Shown here in pieces: positions 34,310-45,342 of a DNA stretch of 64,000 nucleotides. The stretch spans positions 186,001 through 250,000 of the forward strand of contig JAESUZ010004800.1 in NCBI GenBank assembly GCA_017311185.1, given 5' to 3'. The position numbers were made by a program, and so were the translations under genes. The notes below the pieces were generated by a model, which worked only from the letters and a program-made list of their open reading frames with translations, made no database searches and was not told the origin of the DNA. Source of the DNA: Proteles cristata cristata. Lineage: Eukaryota; Chordata; Mammalia; Carnivora; Hyaenidae. Positions within the stretch are counted from its first letter, which is position 1, and each line of letters starts with the position of its first letter.

Positions 34310-34536
34310 GGGGCGCCTGGGGGGCTCGGTCAGTTGAGCCTCCCCCTTCGGCTCAGGTTATGATCTCACGGTTCGTGGGTTCGAGCCCCGCGTCGGGCTC
34401 TGTGCGGACAGCTAGGTCAGAGCCTGGAGCCTGTTTCTGATTCTGTGTCTCCCTCTCTCTCTGACCCTCCCCTGCTCATGCTGTCTCTGTCTCTGTCTCT
34501 CTCTCAGAAATAAATAAAACATTAAAATAAAAAACC
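34310..34536 (+). mobile_element. SINEC_Fc-like SINE inside old L1 ORF2
   Basis: Perfect 15-bp target duplication AAACACTTCCCAACT at 34,295-34,309 and 34,537-34,551. The tail ends ...AAAAAACC. Confidence 0.95.
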
Positions 34537-34567
34537 AAACACTTCCCAACTCATTTTATTAAGTATT

Positions 34568-34785
34568 TTTTTTTTAATATTTTTTATTTATTTCTAGGCG
34601 AAAGAGAGAGACAGCATGAGCAGGGAAAGGTCAGAGAGAGAGGGAGATAGAGACTCTGAAATTGGCTCCAGGCTCCGAGCTGGCAGTCAGCACAGAGCCC
34701 GACGTGGGGCCCGAACCCACGAACCGCAAGATCATGACCTAAGCGAAAGTCGGACGCTTAACCGACTAAGCCACCCAGGCGCCCC
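34568..34785 (-). mobile_element. SINEC_Fc-like SINE, candidate source of the 17.4-kb copy
   Basis: Reversed SINE only 16 bp from the end of the preceding SINE's target duplication, so two SINEs sit tail to tail. Body differs from consensus at several places (GGCGAAAGAGAGAGACAGCA; CTCTGAAATTGG). Confidence 0.92.
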
Positions 34786-34790
34786 AGTAT

Positions 34791-35072
34791 TAAATATTTT
34801 TTTAATGTTTATTTAATTAGAGGGGCACCTGGGTGGCTCAGTCGATTAAGTGTCCGACTTCGGCTCAGGTCATGATCTCGCGGTTTGTGGGTTTGAGCCG
34901 CGCATTGGGTTCTGTGCTGACAGCTCAGAGCCTGAAGCCGGTCTTTGAATTCTGGGTCTCCCTCTCTCTCTGACCCTCCCCTGCTCATGCGGTCTCTCTC
35001 AAAAATAAATAAAACGCTTAAAAAAAAAAAAAAGTGGAATGTTTAACTGCCTGAGCTACCCAGGTGCTCCAT
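34791..35072 (-). mobile_element. Older reversed SINE, split by a plus-strand SINE
   Basis: Fragments 34,791-34,822 (TTTTTTAATGTTTATTTAAT) and 35,034-35,072 (CTGAGCTACCCAGGTGCTCC) are the two ends of one reversed SINE. Confidence 0.65.
34823..35033 (+). mobile_element. SINEC_Fc-like SINE nested in older SINE
   Basis: GGGGCACCTGGGTGGCTCAG to an A-run at 35,019-35,033. Confidence 0.92.
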
Positions 35073-35524
35073 TTATTTTCTTTTTAATGTCTACAGCATC
35101 TGTATTGATGTTTTCTCTCTCTTATTTCTGGTATCAATAATTTGTGACTTCTTTTATTCCTGATCAGTTTGGCTACATTTTATCAAAGTTTACTGATCAT
35201 GTCAAAGAATCAACTTTAGATTTCATTAGTTTTTCTCTATTTTTCATTTCACTGATTTGTTTCTTCTGCTTAATTCAGATTTAATTTGCTTTTTCTTTTT
35301 TTCTAGATTCTTAAGGTAGAAACTTAAGTCACTGGGACCTTTTCTCTCTTATATATAAATAATTAGACATTTGGTGCTAATGAATTACACTCTAAACAAT
35401 GCTTTGGTGGCTTCCCACAAATTTTGGTATTACATTTTCCTTTTTATTCAGTTCAAAATGTTTTGTAATTTCTCTTTTGATTTCCTCATTGACTCATGGA
35501 TTACTTTAGAAATAAATTATTTAG

Positions 35525-35759
35525 GGGTGCCTGAGTGGCTCAGTTGGTTAAGCCTCTGACTTTGGCTCAGGTCATGATCTCACAGTTTGTGGGTTCGAGC
35601 CCCGTGTCAGGTTCTGTGCTGACAGGTAGATCAGAGCCTGGAGCTTGTCTTTGGATTCTGTGACTCCCTTTCTCTCTGACCTTCCCTGCTCATGCTGTCT
35701 TTCTCTCTCTCCAAAATAAATAAAACATTAAAAAACTTATTTAAAAAAAAAAAAGAAAG
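35525..35759 (+). mobile_element. SINEC_Fc-like SINE inside old L1
   Basis: Target duplication AAATTATTTAG at 35,514-35,524 and 35,760-35,770. Confidence 0.95.
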
Positions 35760-35821
35760 AAATTATTTAGTTTCCAAAATATTTCGGGGATTTCCCAAAC
35801 ACCTTTCTCTTACTAATTTCT

Positions 35822-36050
35822 TTTTTTTTTTTTAATGTTTTTTTTAATGTTTTTTTATTTATTTTTAGGAGAGAGAGAGACAGCGTGAGCAGGGGAGGGT
35901 CAGAGAGAGAGGGGAGAACAGACTCTGAAATAGGCTCCAGGCTCTGAGCTGGCAGTCAGCACAGAGCCCGACGCGGGGCTCGAACCCACGAACCGCGAGA
36001 TCATGACCTAAGCGAAAGTCGGACGCTTAACCAAGCCACCCAGGCGCCCC
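35822..36050 (-). mobile_element. SINEC_Fc-like SINE inside old L1
   Basis: Perfect 16-bp target duplication TCTCTTACTAATTTCT at 35,806-35,821 and 36,051-36,066. Confidence 0.96.
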
Positions 36051-36392
36051 TCTCTTACTAATTTCTAATTTGTTTTTTATTGTGTTCAGAAAACATACTT
36101 TGCATAGTTCTTTTAAATTTATTAATACTTGTTTTATGGCCCACAATAAGGTCTACCTCGGTAAATGTTCCATGTGTATGTGAAAAGAAAATAGATATTA
36201 TCTTGTGGATAGTATGGATACCATTTTGTGGATGTATCTATTTCTTCTTGTTACTTCCTCTGATTAACTGACTCCTTTAGAACACAATGGCCCTCTAGAA
36301 CTTATTCTTCAAGATGGCTGAAAAAATAAAGAAGTAAATAAATAAATAAATGATAAAAAGATCGCTGGCACGTGTCAGCGAAGAAACTATTT

Positions 36393-36982
36393 ACAGTAGT
36401 TCCCCCACCTTATCCACAGGAGATCTGTTCCAAGACCCTCAGGGGATCCTGAAACCGCAGAAAAAACCAAAGCCTATATATATACTGCGTTTTTTTTCCT
36501 GTTTATTCATACGGTAAGTTTACTTATAAATTAGACATGGGGCGCTGGGTAGCTCAGTCGGTTGAGTGTCCAACTGGCTCAAGTCATGATTTTGCAGTTC
36601 CTGAGGTGGGTCCCACACTGGACTCTGCTGTCAGTGCAGAGACCACTTCAGATCCTCTGTCCCTTCTATCTCTGCCCCTCCCCTACTCATGCTCACTTGC
36701 TCGCTCGCTCTCTCTCAAAAATAAACATTTAAAAAAGAAATAAATCAGGCAGAGTAAGAGATTAACAATAAAAGAACAACTGTAACAACACAATATAATA
36801 AAAGGTATCTGAATGTGATCTCTCTCTAAACATCTGGTGTCATTACACTCACCCTCATCTTGTAACGATGAGAGGTAATAAAATGCCCACGGGATGAGAC
36901 GGAGGGAAGTTAATGACATCGGGACTGTGACACGGCCTCAGGCCACTGCCGACCTCATGATATGGCAGAAGGAGGATCATCT
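36393..36982 (+). mobile_element. MER2 (Tigger-type) DNA transposon, 3' end missing
   Basis: CAGTAGTTCCCCCACCTTAT start, AGACCCTCAGGGGATCCTGA, AGAGTAAGAGATTAACAATA, CACCCTCATCTTGTAACGAT and CAGAAGGAGGATCATCTTAT follow MER2 in order, with a SINE inserted at 36,539. The closing inverted terminus is absent; the element stops about 30 bp from the ARMC1 exon 4 donor. Confidence 0.8.
36539..36735 (+). mobile_element. Carnivore SINE inside MER2
   Basis: GGGGCGCTGGGTAGCTCAGT head, CT-rich tail, AAAAATAAACATTTAAAAA. Confidence 0.92.
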
Positions 36983-37011
36983 TATGAACCGTGTGTTTAT
37001 AAAAGTCTTAC

Positions 37012-37201
37012 CGTATCATCAAGACCATCTATGTGCAAAACCACTGTTTTGGCACGTTTGTTTGTAGTTCCCAGAAAAAACTGCGCTTTCCTTCTACGTG
37101 AATTCATGTCGCTGCAGCTATCGCCACCTGCCACACTGGAAGACTGGAGAAGGTCATAGATTTCAGAAGCCAGCAGTTTTGTTTCTCCCGGAGTTGTGGT
37201 C
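37012..37201 (-). CDS. ARMC1: ARMC1 coding exon 4, residues 92-155
   Basis: It starts with the G completing the split lysine codon, then [19 protein letters not shown], a variable Ser/Gly/Asp-rich linker, the basic stretch [19 protein letters not shown] and the first strand of the ferredoxin-like domain, [12 protein letters not shown]. The acceptor is TTTTCAAG with AG at 37,203-37,202; the donor is GTAAGAC from 37,011. The linker (residues about 112-124) is where this copy departs most from the human protein as I remember it, which fits a disordered connection between the helical half and the HMA-like domain. Confidence 0.95.
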
Positions 37202-37459
37202 CTTGAAAAGAAATGCATGTAAATTAATAAACCAGTTCCATCACTTCTATCGATTCTGTAACTTTATTCAACGTTGCAGAGCCCTGTTTTTTTCATTCTG
37301 ACGTTTCATTCAATGTAAAGGAAGTATCTGTGAATCCTAGAATAATCAACAACATTGCAAAAGCATTTAGTTGATAATAAGGCCTTTTAATTTTGTTTTA
37401 AATCCATGGTTTACTAAGATTCAAAACTCATCACTATAATAGTATAAAAAGCACATTCA

Positions 37460-37714
37460 GGGGCACCTGGGTGGTTCAGTTTGTTGAGCGTCCAACTTCA
37501 GCTCAGGTCATGATCTCACAGTTTGTGAGTTCGAGCCCCACCTTGGGCTCTCTGCTGACAGCTCAGAGCCTGGAGCCTGTTTCAGATTCTGTGTCTCCCT
37601 CTCTCTCTCACCCTCCCCTGCTCACTCTCTCTCTCTCTTTCTCGCTCAGAAGTAAATAAAACATTAAACATTTTAATAAAAAAAGTTAAAATAAAAATTT
37701 TTCAAATAAAAAAA
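37460..37714 (+). mobile_element. SINEC_Fc-like SINE in ARMC1 intron 3
   Basis: GGGGCACCTGGGTGGTTCAG head; AAAAGCACATT occurs before it and again after its A-rich tail. Confidence 0.93.
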
Positions 37715-38019
37715 TAAAAGCACATTTAATCAAAATCATTAAGCAGGAAATCAACTAAAAAGACTAGGATAGAACCTGTCCCTGGATTAATACTAATATA
37801 ATCTGAAGGTCCTCTGACCTTCAAGAAAGTACAACACATAAAAAAACAAAAGGAGCAAACAAATTAGGAAAACAATCATTCATATTAGAGTTATTACAAA
37901 AAAGAGGTTTAAGAAATTCAAACTACTTCTTAATTTACATTTTCTACATATCTTTTACAAAACATGAATATATTATTAGACCACAAGTAAAAACAAAAGT
38001 TTTTATTCTTAAACTTTTA

Positions 38020-38200
38020 TTTTTTTATTTTTAACGTTTCTTTTTGAAAGAGAGAAATGCAGGCACACAGGGGAGGAGTCGGGGGAGGAGGGGAGAGAGA
38101 ATGCAAAGAACTCGAGGATGGGGGGCTCGAACTCCCGAATCGTGAGATCACGACCTGAGCCAAAGTCGATGCTCACTGACCGAGCCACCCAGGCGCTCCT
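38020..38200 (-). mobile_element. Older reversed carnivore SINE
   Basis: GTTTCTTTTTGAAAGAGAGA to GAGCCACCCAGGCGCTCC; lacks part of the body. Confidence 0.85.
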
Positions 38201-38224
38201 CCGTTCATACACTTTCAAATCCTA

Positions 38225-38425
38225 CTATAGGTTCTCAAATAAAGATCCTGTGCCATGCTGTCCAAAACACCTGGTGCACTGAAAGAACACTGTCCACTCA
38301 CCACGTGTGGCTACTGACCAACCAAAATTTAAAAAATGATTATTTACTTTGAATCAAATTGAAATCTCCATGTGTGGCAAGTGAGTACCATACAGGACAG
38401 CTCAGAACTAACACTTATTAATTAG
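38225..38425. mobile_element. Old hAT/MER-type fossil
   Basis: CATGCTGTCCAAAACACCTG, CCACGTGTGGCTACTGACCA and ATGTGTGGCAAGTGAGTACC match a common short mammalian DNA transposon with CCACATGTGGCT motifs. Confidence 0.6.
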
Positions 38426-38519
38426 CTGAATAAACAGTCCGTACACAGAACTGTAAGAAATGACCCTCATTTCACTTATAGATAAGCTCAATTAAGTCCA
38501 AACCTTATAACATACATTC

Positions 38520-38880
38520 AAGGCCTTTAAATCTGTCCCCATTTAGTTCTGCCAATATCAGCTCATTTTGTCTTTTTATGAATACCTTTTATAGATGCCC
38601 TTTCCTCAACCAACAGATGTTTCCCTAGATTGTAAGCTTTTTAATTCTTCCTCCTTCCTTGAAGGCTCAACCTCAACCACCATCTTCTCTGTGAAGCTTC
38701 CTCACCCCAACAATCCACTCCTCCTCCTATATTTAAAGTACTTTGATTATACTTATACTATTGATTTCAATTTTCTGATTTTTTCTCTTCAAGAATGCTG
38801 ATGTATTATTCTTTCTGTACCTTCCACAGAGCCTCACAAAACTTTTTGCCATCTGTTTGTTTACTCAATGAGCAAGATCA
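38520..38880 (+). mobile_element. L2/CR1-like fragment
   Basis: CCTTGAAGGCTCAACCTCAA, TTCTCTGTGAAGCTTCCTCA and TTCCACAGAGCCTCACAAAA follow the order of old LINE 3' ends. Confidence 0.5.
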
Positions 38881-39650
38881 CTTCAATTTCCAATATTTAG
38901 ACTACAAACCATCTAGCTATACAGAGCTTCAATTCCAGGGGTACTAACCTGGCAATTTTCCAGGCACTCAATTTACTATACCAGGTGCTTTTCTGGGCTA
39001 CCGTTGACCACAGAGATCAATTACTTTGAATGATTTTGGGTGTGTATTGCAAGAAGCCATCAAAAAGACTATTTTGAAGGGGGGAAATGCCTCAGCACTT
39101 TTCTGATAACTGTTTCAGAGTCCTGAAAAGGTCACTACAGTTCTGAGATATTTAAAATACTAGCCAACCAAAAGCTGTAGAATATAAGGACAGTGGTTAG
39201 ATACTCATGAAAGTAAGAGGAAAAAAAAAAACAATGTTTTTGCTACCCCTTTCCACTACCAATATTGTTTTTAAATGTTTGCATCAAATAAAAAAAGAAT
39301 CATCAAACAGAAGATTCAGCTAATGATCTTACTATAAAAATTTTGCAACACGTAAACATTATCTCAAAAACTTTGTTTCCAGATGAACCAATAGTGACAT
39401 AAAATATTAAAACACAATAACATCAAATGATTATCTTCCTGTTTTACAGAATAACAACTTTAAAAATAGTTCTAAACCATATGGGGTTACTCACCCCTTT
39501 GACAATCTGGTGTAAAATTAGAGAATGTTTCACAAAAAATGCAAATATAAACATTTTCTACATCAATTTCAGTGAGTTTATGTACCCACCCAAGATATCC
39601 ATCTTACATCAAGAACAGAGATGGTTTAACATTTTCTTTTAAAGCTGATC
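38880..39650. other. ARMC1 intron 3, unique part
   Basis: AT-rich sequence, no gene or repeat recognised. Confidence 0.35.
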
Positions 39651-39652
39651 TG

Positions 39653-39867
39653 GGGGCGCCTGGGTGGCTCAGTCGGTTAAGCGTCTGACTTCAGCTCAAG
39701 TCATGATCTCATGATTTGTGGGTTCGAGCCCCGCATTGGGCTCTGTGCTGACAGCTCAGAGCCTGGAGCCTGTTTTGAATTCTGTGCCTCCCTCTCTCTC
39801 TGACTCTCCCCTGCTAACGCTGCCTCTCTCTCTCAGAAATAAATAAAAATATATATATTTTGAAAAA
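39653..39867 (+). mobile_element. SINEC_Fc-like SINE
   Basis: Target repeat TGATCTG at 39,646-39,652 and 39,868-39,874. Confidence 0.94.
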
Positions 39868-40098
39868 TGATCTGAAATTGGAGAGGATAGAATAGTTGAT
39901 CCATCCAATGTTTGAAAAATTTCAATAAAATGGAAATTACTGGTGAGAATACAACTGGTAATATTTGGAAGAAATAAAAAGACACAAAAATATCTATATT
40001 CTTTGACTCTGTAAATTCTATTGGAACTTGTTACTTGTAAATAAAAGTAATGCAAAACACAAAAATAGTCTTTTATATAGTTAGGCAAAGAAGTGTTA

Positions 40099-40275
40099 GG
40101 GGCGCTTGGGTGGCTCAGTTGGTTGAGCCTCTGACTCTTGATGCTGGATCCGGTCATAATCCCAGGGTCATGGGATGGGGCCTCCATACTAAGCATGGAG
40201 CCTGCTTGGGATTCTCTCTCTCACCCTCTCTCCATCTCCCTGCCTCATTCTCACTTGCTCTCTCTAAAATAAAAA
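40099..40275 (+). mobile_element. Older carnivore SINE
   Basis: GGGGCGCTTGGGTGGCTCAG with the older body GACTCTTGATGCTGGATCCG. Confidence 0.88.
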
Positions 40276-40466
40276 AATGAATTTTTAAAATAATATTTAT
40301 TTTGAGAAAGAGAGCATTAGGGAGGGGCAGAGAGAGAATCCCAGGAAGGCGCCCTGCTGTAAGCACAGAGCCCAATGCAGGGCTTTAACTGATAAACTAG
40401 GAGATCATGACCTAAGCCAAAATCAAGAGTCAGATGTCTAACCAACTGAGTCACCCAGACACCCCT
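40276..40466 (-). mobile_element. Older reversed carnivore SINE
   Basis: ATATTTATTTTGAGAAAGAG to GTCACCCAGACACCCC, directly abutting the previous SINE tail to tail. Confidence 0.85.
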
Positions 40467-40489
40467 AAATCAAAATTTAAAACAGAAGT

Positions 40490-40668
40490 TTTACGACGTC
40501 TAGGTAGCTTAGTTAGTGAAGCATCTGACTTTGGTTCAGGTCATGATCTCACAGTTTATGAGCTCGAGCCCCACTCCGGGTGAACACAAGCCCCGCACCA
40601 GGGGAGACCCCTTCTCTCTCTCCCTGCCCTCGCCTTACTTGTGCTCTCTGAAACAAACAAACAAGCTT
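40490..40668 (+). mobile_element. Older carnivore SINE
   Basis: CGTCTAGGTAGCTTAGTTAG with GGTTCAGGTCATGATCTCAC; rearranged 3' part. Confidence 0.75.
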
Positions 40669-40671
40669 TAG

Positions 40672-40850
40672 AACAGTGCTGAACAGCATTAACTCTCTGA
40701 GATGATGGAAATGTAGTAAACTAGTCAAATGGCTGTTAAATACTTGGAATATGGCTGATGCAAGTAAAAAAATGGTTTTTAAATTTAATTTTAATTTAAA
40801 TTGCCACCTGTGGCTAATGCCTACTATGCTAGACAGAAGTTTTACAAATA
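40672..40850. mobile_element. Old hAT/MER-type fossil
   Basis: ACTTGGAATATGGCTGATGC and TTGCCACCTGTGGCTAATGC; same family as at 38,225. Confidence 0.55.
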
Positions 40851-41276
40851 AACGGAAGATTACCTCTGCTGCCAACTTCTTTAAGCTAACTCCTTTTCCT
40901 GATTATTCCTCCCGTAAGTCTGACAAACCATTTCTCGAACACCTTTTTTGATTGAGGTCCTGTTAAAGAAATTATCTCTACAAAAACTGTAAGTGACGAT
41001 TTTCTAAATTCTCCAAAGGATGGCATAGAGCCAGAACCATTCTAAATTCACAGGGAAGAAGATGATCTGTATATCTACTGGATTCCTTAGGGCTTTGCGG
41101 CTTAATTCTCTCATAAACCTGTATCACCGGTTTCCACATTAGCAACAGAGTGAGGAAAGAAAATTCCATTCATTCCTAAGAAAAATTTGTAAAGGTGATA
41201 ACATGTGCATTTACAATTGCCTATGTGACTACAGAGGTTACTCACACTAACTTTCTTTTAGAAAATTAAGGATCTG

Positions 41277-41468
41277 GGGGCGCCTGGGTGGCTCAGATCA
41301 TGATCTTATGGTTCGTGGGTTCGAGCTCCGCATGGGGCTCTGTGCTGACAGCTCAGAGCCTGGAGCCTGTTTCGGGTTCTGTATCTCCCTCTCCCTCTGA
41401 TCTTCCCCTGCTCATGCTGTCTCTATTTCGCTCTCTCAAAAATAAAGAAAACATTAAAAAAATTTTTT
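41277..41468 (+). mobile_element. SINEC_Fc-like SINE with head deletion
   Basis: GGGGGCGCCTGGGTGGCTCA joins directly to GATCATGATC, skipping about 35 bp. Confidence 0.92.
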
Positions 41469-41660
41469 TTAAAAGAGAGACAGAGACAGAGAGCGAGTGG
41501 GAGAGGAGCAGAGAGGGAGGAAGACACAAAATCGGAAGCAGATCCAGGCTCTGAGCTGCCAGCGCAGAGGCTGATGCAGGGCTCAGACCCATGAACCGTG
41601 AGATCATGACCTGAGCCGAAGCTGGACGCTTAACCGACTGAGCCACCTAGGTGTCCCCTC
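41469..41660 (-). mobile_element. Older reversed SINE
   Basis: GAGAGACAGAGACAGAGAGC to GAGCCACCTAGGTGTCCCC, tail to tail with the preceding SINE. Confidence 0.87.
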
Positions 41661-41724
41661 TCTCTCTAAATAAAATAAAGACATTAAATTAAAAAAAAAC
41701 AACAACTAGAAAATTAAGGGTTTG

Positions 41725-41835
41725 GGGCACCTGGCTGGCTCAGGCGGTAGAGCACACAAGTCTTGATCTTAGATTTGAGTTTGACACCCAGATTAGGTGT
41801 TAAGATTGCTTAAAAATAAAATCTTAAAAAAAAAT
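41725..41835 (+). mobile_element. Older carnivore SINE, short type
   Basis: GGGGCACCTGGCTGGCTCAG, GAGTTTGACACCCAGATTAG, GTGTTAAGATTGCTTAAAAA. Motif AGAAAATTAAGGRTTT recurs around it at 41,708 and 41,868. Confidence 0.85.
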
Positions 41836-41947
41836 TAAGGATTTACAAAAAACAAAAACCCAATAAGAAAATTAAGGATTTACAACAAAACTATACCTAT
41901 TGAGTCACACAGCCTAAACAAAACAATTACAGATAATTAGAAAAATG

Positions 41948-42148
41948 GGGAGCGCCTGGGTGGCTCAGTCAGTTAAACGTCCCACTTCAGGTCAGGTCAT
42001 GATCTTGCGGTTCATGGCTTCAAGTCCCGCGTCTGGAGCGTGTTTCGGATTCTGTGTCTCCCTCTCTCTCTGACCCTCCCCTGCTCACACTGTCTGTCTC
42101 TCAGAAATAAATAAAAAACACTTAAAAATTTTTTTTAAAAATTACAAA
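41948..42148 (+). mobile_element. SINEC_Fc-like SINE
   Basis: GGGAGCGCCTGGGTGGCTCA head with an internal deletion near 42,031; A/T-rich tail. Confidence 0.92.
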
Positions 42149-42149
42149 A

Positions 42150-42918
42150 ATGGTTTTAGCTAATAAATACTCCTATGACCACCATTTTTAACTTGTTTCG
42201 TAATTCACTCTCATCATTTTTACACAGTAATAAATTCCCTTTTGGAAGAGTTTTAACTTCTACCTACTTAAAATCGAAAGATTTTAAGAGAATAACATTA
42301 TCAAATCAACATGATGTTCTCACTGTTAAGAATGGTCTTCAGGTGTACTTCATAGGGCTAATTTTACTGCTACCCTCCCTATAGTTAAGGAATCTATTTT
42401 CAGACCCAGATCCCTCTCAAAACTAAGTAACATTTTGTCTTAGACAAAATTAAATTTACAAAAGCATATAAGCAAATTAAATTACACTTACTTCGTGATC
42501 AGGGAACTATGAAGTACTTGTTCAACAAATCAATGATAAATAATTATTCCCTTACTTTTAAAAAATGCTTTTAAATCAAAAAGAAAAATCCAAGAGCCAT
42601 CTACAGATTTGGAGGCTAGTCTTTAAAAAAAAAAATACTCTTCAAATACTACCATTCAAAGCATTCAAAAAGAAAAGTCTAGAGTTTTATGATGTATTTG
42701 GCCATAAATGTAAGAAAGACTGTATAATTAAACAGGTACAAATTGCCCTAATCTTCTTAGGCAAGTGCAAATTGAAGAGCTGATTAATGCCCTGGATTTA
42801 GTTCAGTCTTTAAAATCAGACATCAGAAAAAAAGACCGTCTTGAAAAGTTCTTTCATCTAAGTAACTGGAATTTTGTTCTCAGTAATTTGCTCTTCTATA
42901 ATGAAGTATATTGAGTCC
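42150..42918. other. ARMC1 intron 3, unique part
   Basis: AT-rich, nothing recognised; short open frames are chance. Confidence 0.35.
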
Positions 42919-42932
42919 TCACCACATTTTCT

Positions 42933-43155
42933 TTCTTTTTTTTTTTAGTATTTTTATTTATTTCTAGGAGAGAGAGAGAGAGACAGCGTGAGCAGGGGAG
43001 GGTCAGAGAAGAGGGAGTCACAGACTGAAACAGGCTCCAGGCTCTGAGCTGGCAGTCAGCACAGAGCCCGACGCGGGGCTCGAACCCACAAACCGCGAGA
43101 TCATGACCTAAGTGAAAGTCGGACGCTTAACCGACTAAGCCACCCAGGCGCCCCA
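42933..43155 (-). mobile_element. SINEC_Fc-like SINE
   Basis: Target duplication TCACCACATTTTCT at 42,919-42,932 and 43,156-43,169. Confidence 0.96.
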
Positions 43156-43254
43156 TCACCACATTTTCTAATTAGTCATCTATACTGAAATTGTTCACAT
43201 TATTCATAAAACACAAGAAACTTGATCTTTATTATATATCACAAATGTTGCAAA

Positions 43255-43492
43255 GGGCATCAGGGTGGCTCAGTAAGTTAAGTGTCCGACTTCGGCTCAG
43301 GTCATAATCTCACGGTTTGTGACTTCGAGCCCCGTAGGCATCTGTGCTGACAGTTCAGAGCCTGGAGCCCTCTTCAGATTCTGTGTCTCCCCCTCTCCCT
43401 ACCCCGCCCCGGCTTGTACTATGTCTCTCCCTCCCTCTCTCTCTCCCCCTCCCTCTCCCCCATCTCAAAAATAAACATTAAAAAAAAAAAGA
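43255..43492 (+). mobile_element. Carnivore SINE with expanded CT tract
   Basis: GGGCATCAGGGTGGCTCAGT head; long CCCTCC/CTCTCT tract at 43,420-43,462. Confidence 0.9.
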
Positions 43493-43499
43493 ATGCTGT

Positions 43500-44188
43500 T
43501 GCAGGGAAATGGTTATATGGAAGAATGCTCCTGATATAGTAACCTCTACCACTGTCCTTACTTTTTATAAAATATATTGGCATCAGATTTCTCAAAAGCA
43601 AAATAAAAATCAAGGCAAAACAGAGCAACATTTTCAAGAACCTCAAGAAAACAAAAGGGAAGCCATGGATCTAGTCCAGCTGTCCTTCAAGTATTAAGGT
43701 TATAGAAAAAGAGTTTTAAACATGAAAGTCAAGGAGTGTTTGAGCCCTACTTGAGCAAACACAAGACAATGAGATTCAACCAACCAAGAAATAACCAGAA
43801 AAACTTTTGCAAAAGGACAAAGAGGATTTTCTGTATTTAATGTGGATATCAGTTTAAAACAAAAGTACAAGAGAACGAAAGAACCTATCAAGTATCTGAT
43901 AAAGCAGAAATAACCGAACTTAACAAAAAGAAGTCACCAGAAACTAATGTAACATTGTGTGTTGACTACACTCAAACAATTTTAAGAAAAAGGACAAGGG
44001 AAAAGACTAAAGTAGAAAAAGCTCAGTGACTATGGAACACGTAACAGGTGGGAATCAAAAGATTACCATTAAAACGAACAATCAAGACAGTGGAAGTTTA
44101 AATAAAAATAACTTAGAATATTTTTTGAAAGTGTAAGTACAAAAGCAACCACTGCAACAGTAAGACAAACCTTTTTAAGTATCAGAAG
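43500..44188. other. ARMC1 intron 3, A-rich, unassigned
   Basis: A-rich plus strand, possibly very old LINE material; no gene. Confidence 0.3.
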
Positions 44189-44203
44189 AAAATTTCAAAG
44201 TAA

Positions 44204-44391
44204 GGGACACCGTAAGCATCCAACTCTTGATTTCGGCTCCGGTCATGATCTCATGGTGCGTGGGATCAAGCCCTGTGTTGGGCTACACGCTGAATGTGGA
44301 GCCTGCTTGGGGCTCTCTCTCCCCCCCTCTCTCTGCCCTTTCCCTGCTTGTGTGCTCTCTCTCAAAATAAATAAACTTTAAAAAAAGAAAA
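44204..44391 (+). mobile_element. Older carnivore SINE
   Basis: Target duplication AAAATTTCAAAGTAA (ends 44,203) repeated from 44,393. Confidence 0.9.
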
Positions 44392-44394
44392 GAA

Positions 44395-44670
44395 AATTTC
44401 AAAGTAAAAGAAGAAAACCACATGCAGAGAAAGAAATGCAACTACTACAACACAGCATGCATGGTAACTATAACAAAAATGAATAAGACTAAACATACCA
44501 GTCACTAAAAAATATAAATGGACTTGGCCACCAAGTAAAATAAAAAGATCTTCCATTTGGCTCACAAAACAAGACACAACTAAAACAAAGTGATTCAGAT
44601 ATAAAGGAATGGGCAAACGCTGACCAGGCAAATAGAAACAATGAGAACAGGGCTTGTGTGCTGATCAAAG
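44395..44670 (+). mobile_element. Old L1-like fragment
   Basis: AATATAAATGGACTTGGCCA and AACAAGACACAACTAAAACA follow the L1 ORF2 start region loosely. Confidence 0.45.
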
Positions 44671-44675
44671 TTAAG

Positions 44676-44865
44676 GGGCGCAGAGGTGGTTCAGCTGGCT
44701 GAGTGTCTGACTCTTAATTTCAGCTCAGGTCATGTGATCAAGCCCTGTACTGGGCTCCTGACTGAGCATGGAGCCTGCTTAAGATTCATTCTCTCTCCTT
44801 TTCTCTCTCTCTCTCTCTCCCCCACTTGCACTCTCTGTAAAATAAAATGTACATTAAATAAATAA
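44676..44865 (+). mobile_element. Older carnivore SINE
   Basis: GGGGCGCAGAGGTGGTTCAG head, long CT tract, AAAATAAAATGTACATTAAA tail. Confidence 0.88.
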
Positions 44866-45342
44866 TAAATGGATTGAAAGAAATTTTAATTACTTTTAAA
44901 AAAGAACAAGAAATAAAAAACATATAAGGAAATTAAGGACACAAAGAAATAAAGCACAAACTTTTCATCCAAGATTTTATCAAGAATAGACTACTGTTTA
45001 TTACAGCACTGTTTCAAAATCTAGGATTCTGAGTTCTCCAGGTGAAATGAGATAAAGTTGAGATGCGACATTTTACTGAAGTAGCTTTTACTTATATTTC
45101 ATACTAGATATTCACAAATACTTTTCTAAAATGCATCTTATATCAGAACTATTATTCCTAAAATATAAATTACAATGTCTTATAAATACCAATACAAGTT
45201 GTCTAAACCAGATTTAGATGTTCCCCTAAGTTGACATTTTACAAATTACCTCCAAAAAGGAATCCAAAACTAAAAAATAAAATGTAAAAAGGTTCTAACA
45301 TCTAATGAATTGTTATTTATGAAAGAAATAAAAGTTAGAATA

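Larger units (their letters stand above)
35073..36265 (-). mobile_element. Old L1 ORF2 fragment, reversed
   Basis: TGCTTTGGTGGCTTCCCACA, CAAATTTTGGTATTACATTT, TTATTGTGTTCAGAAAACAT and TTATGGCCCACAATAAGGTC read as reversed L1 ORF2. It is opposite in orientation to the L1 ending at 34,309 and was hit by two SINEs. Confidence 0.75.
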
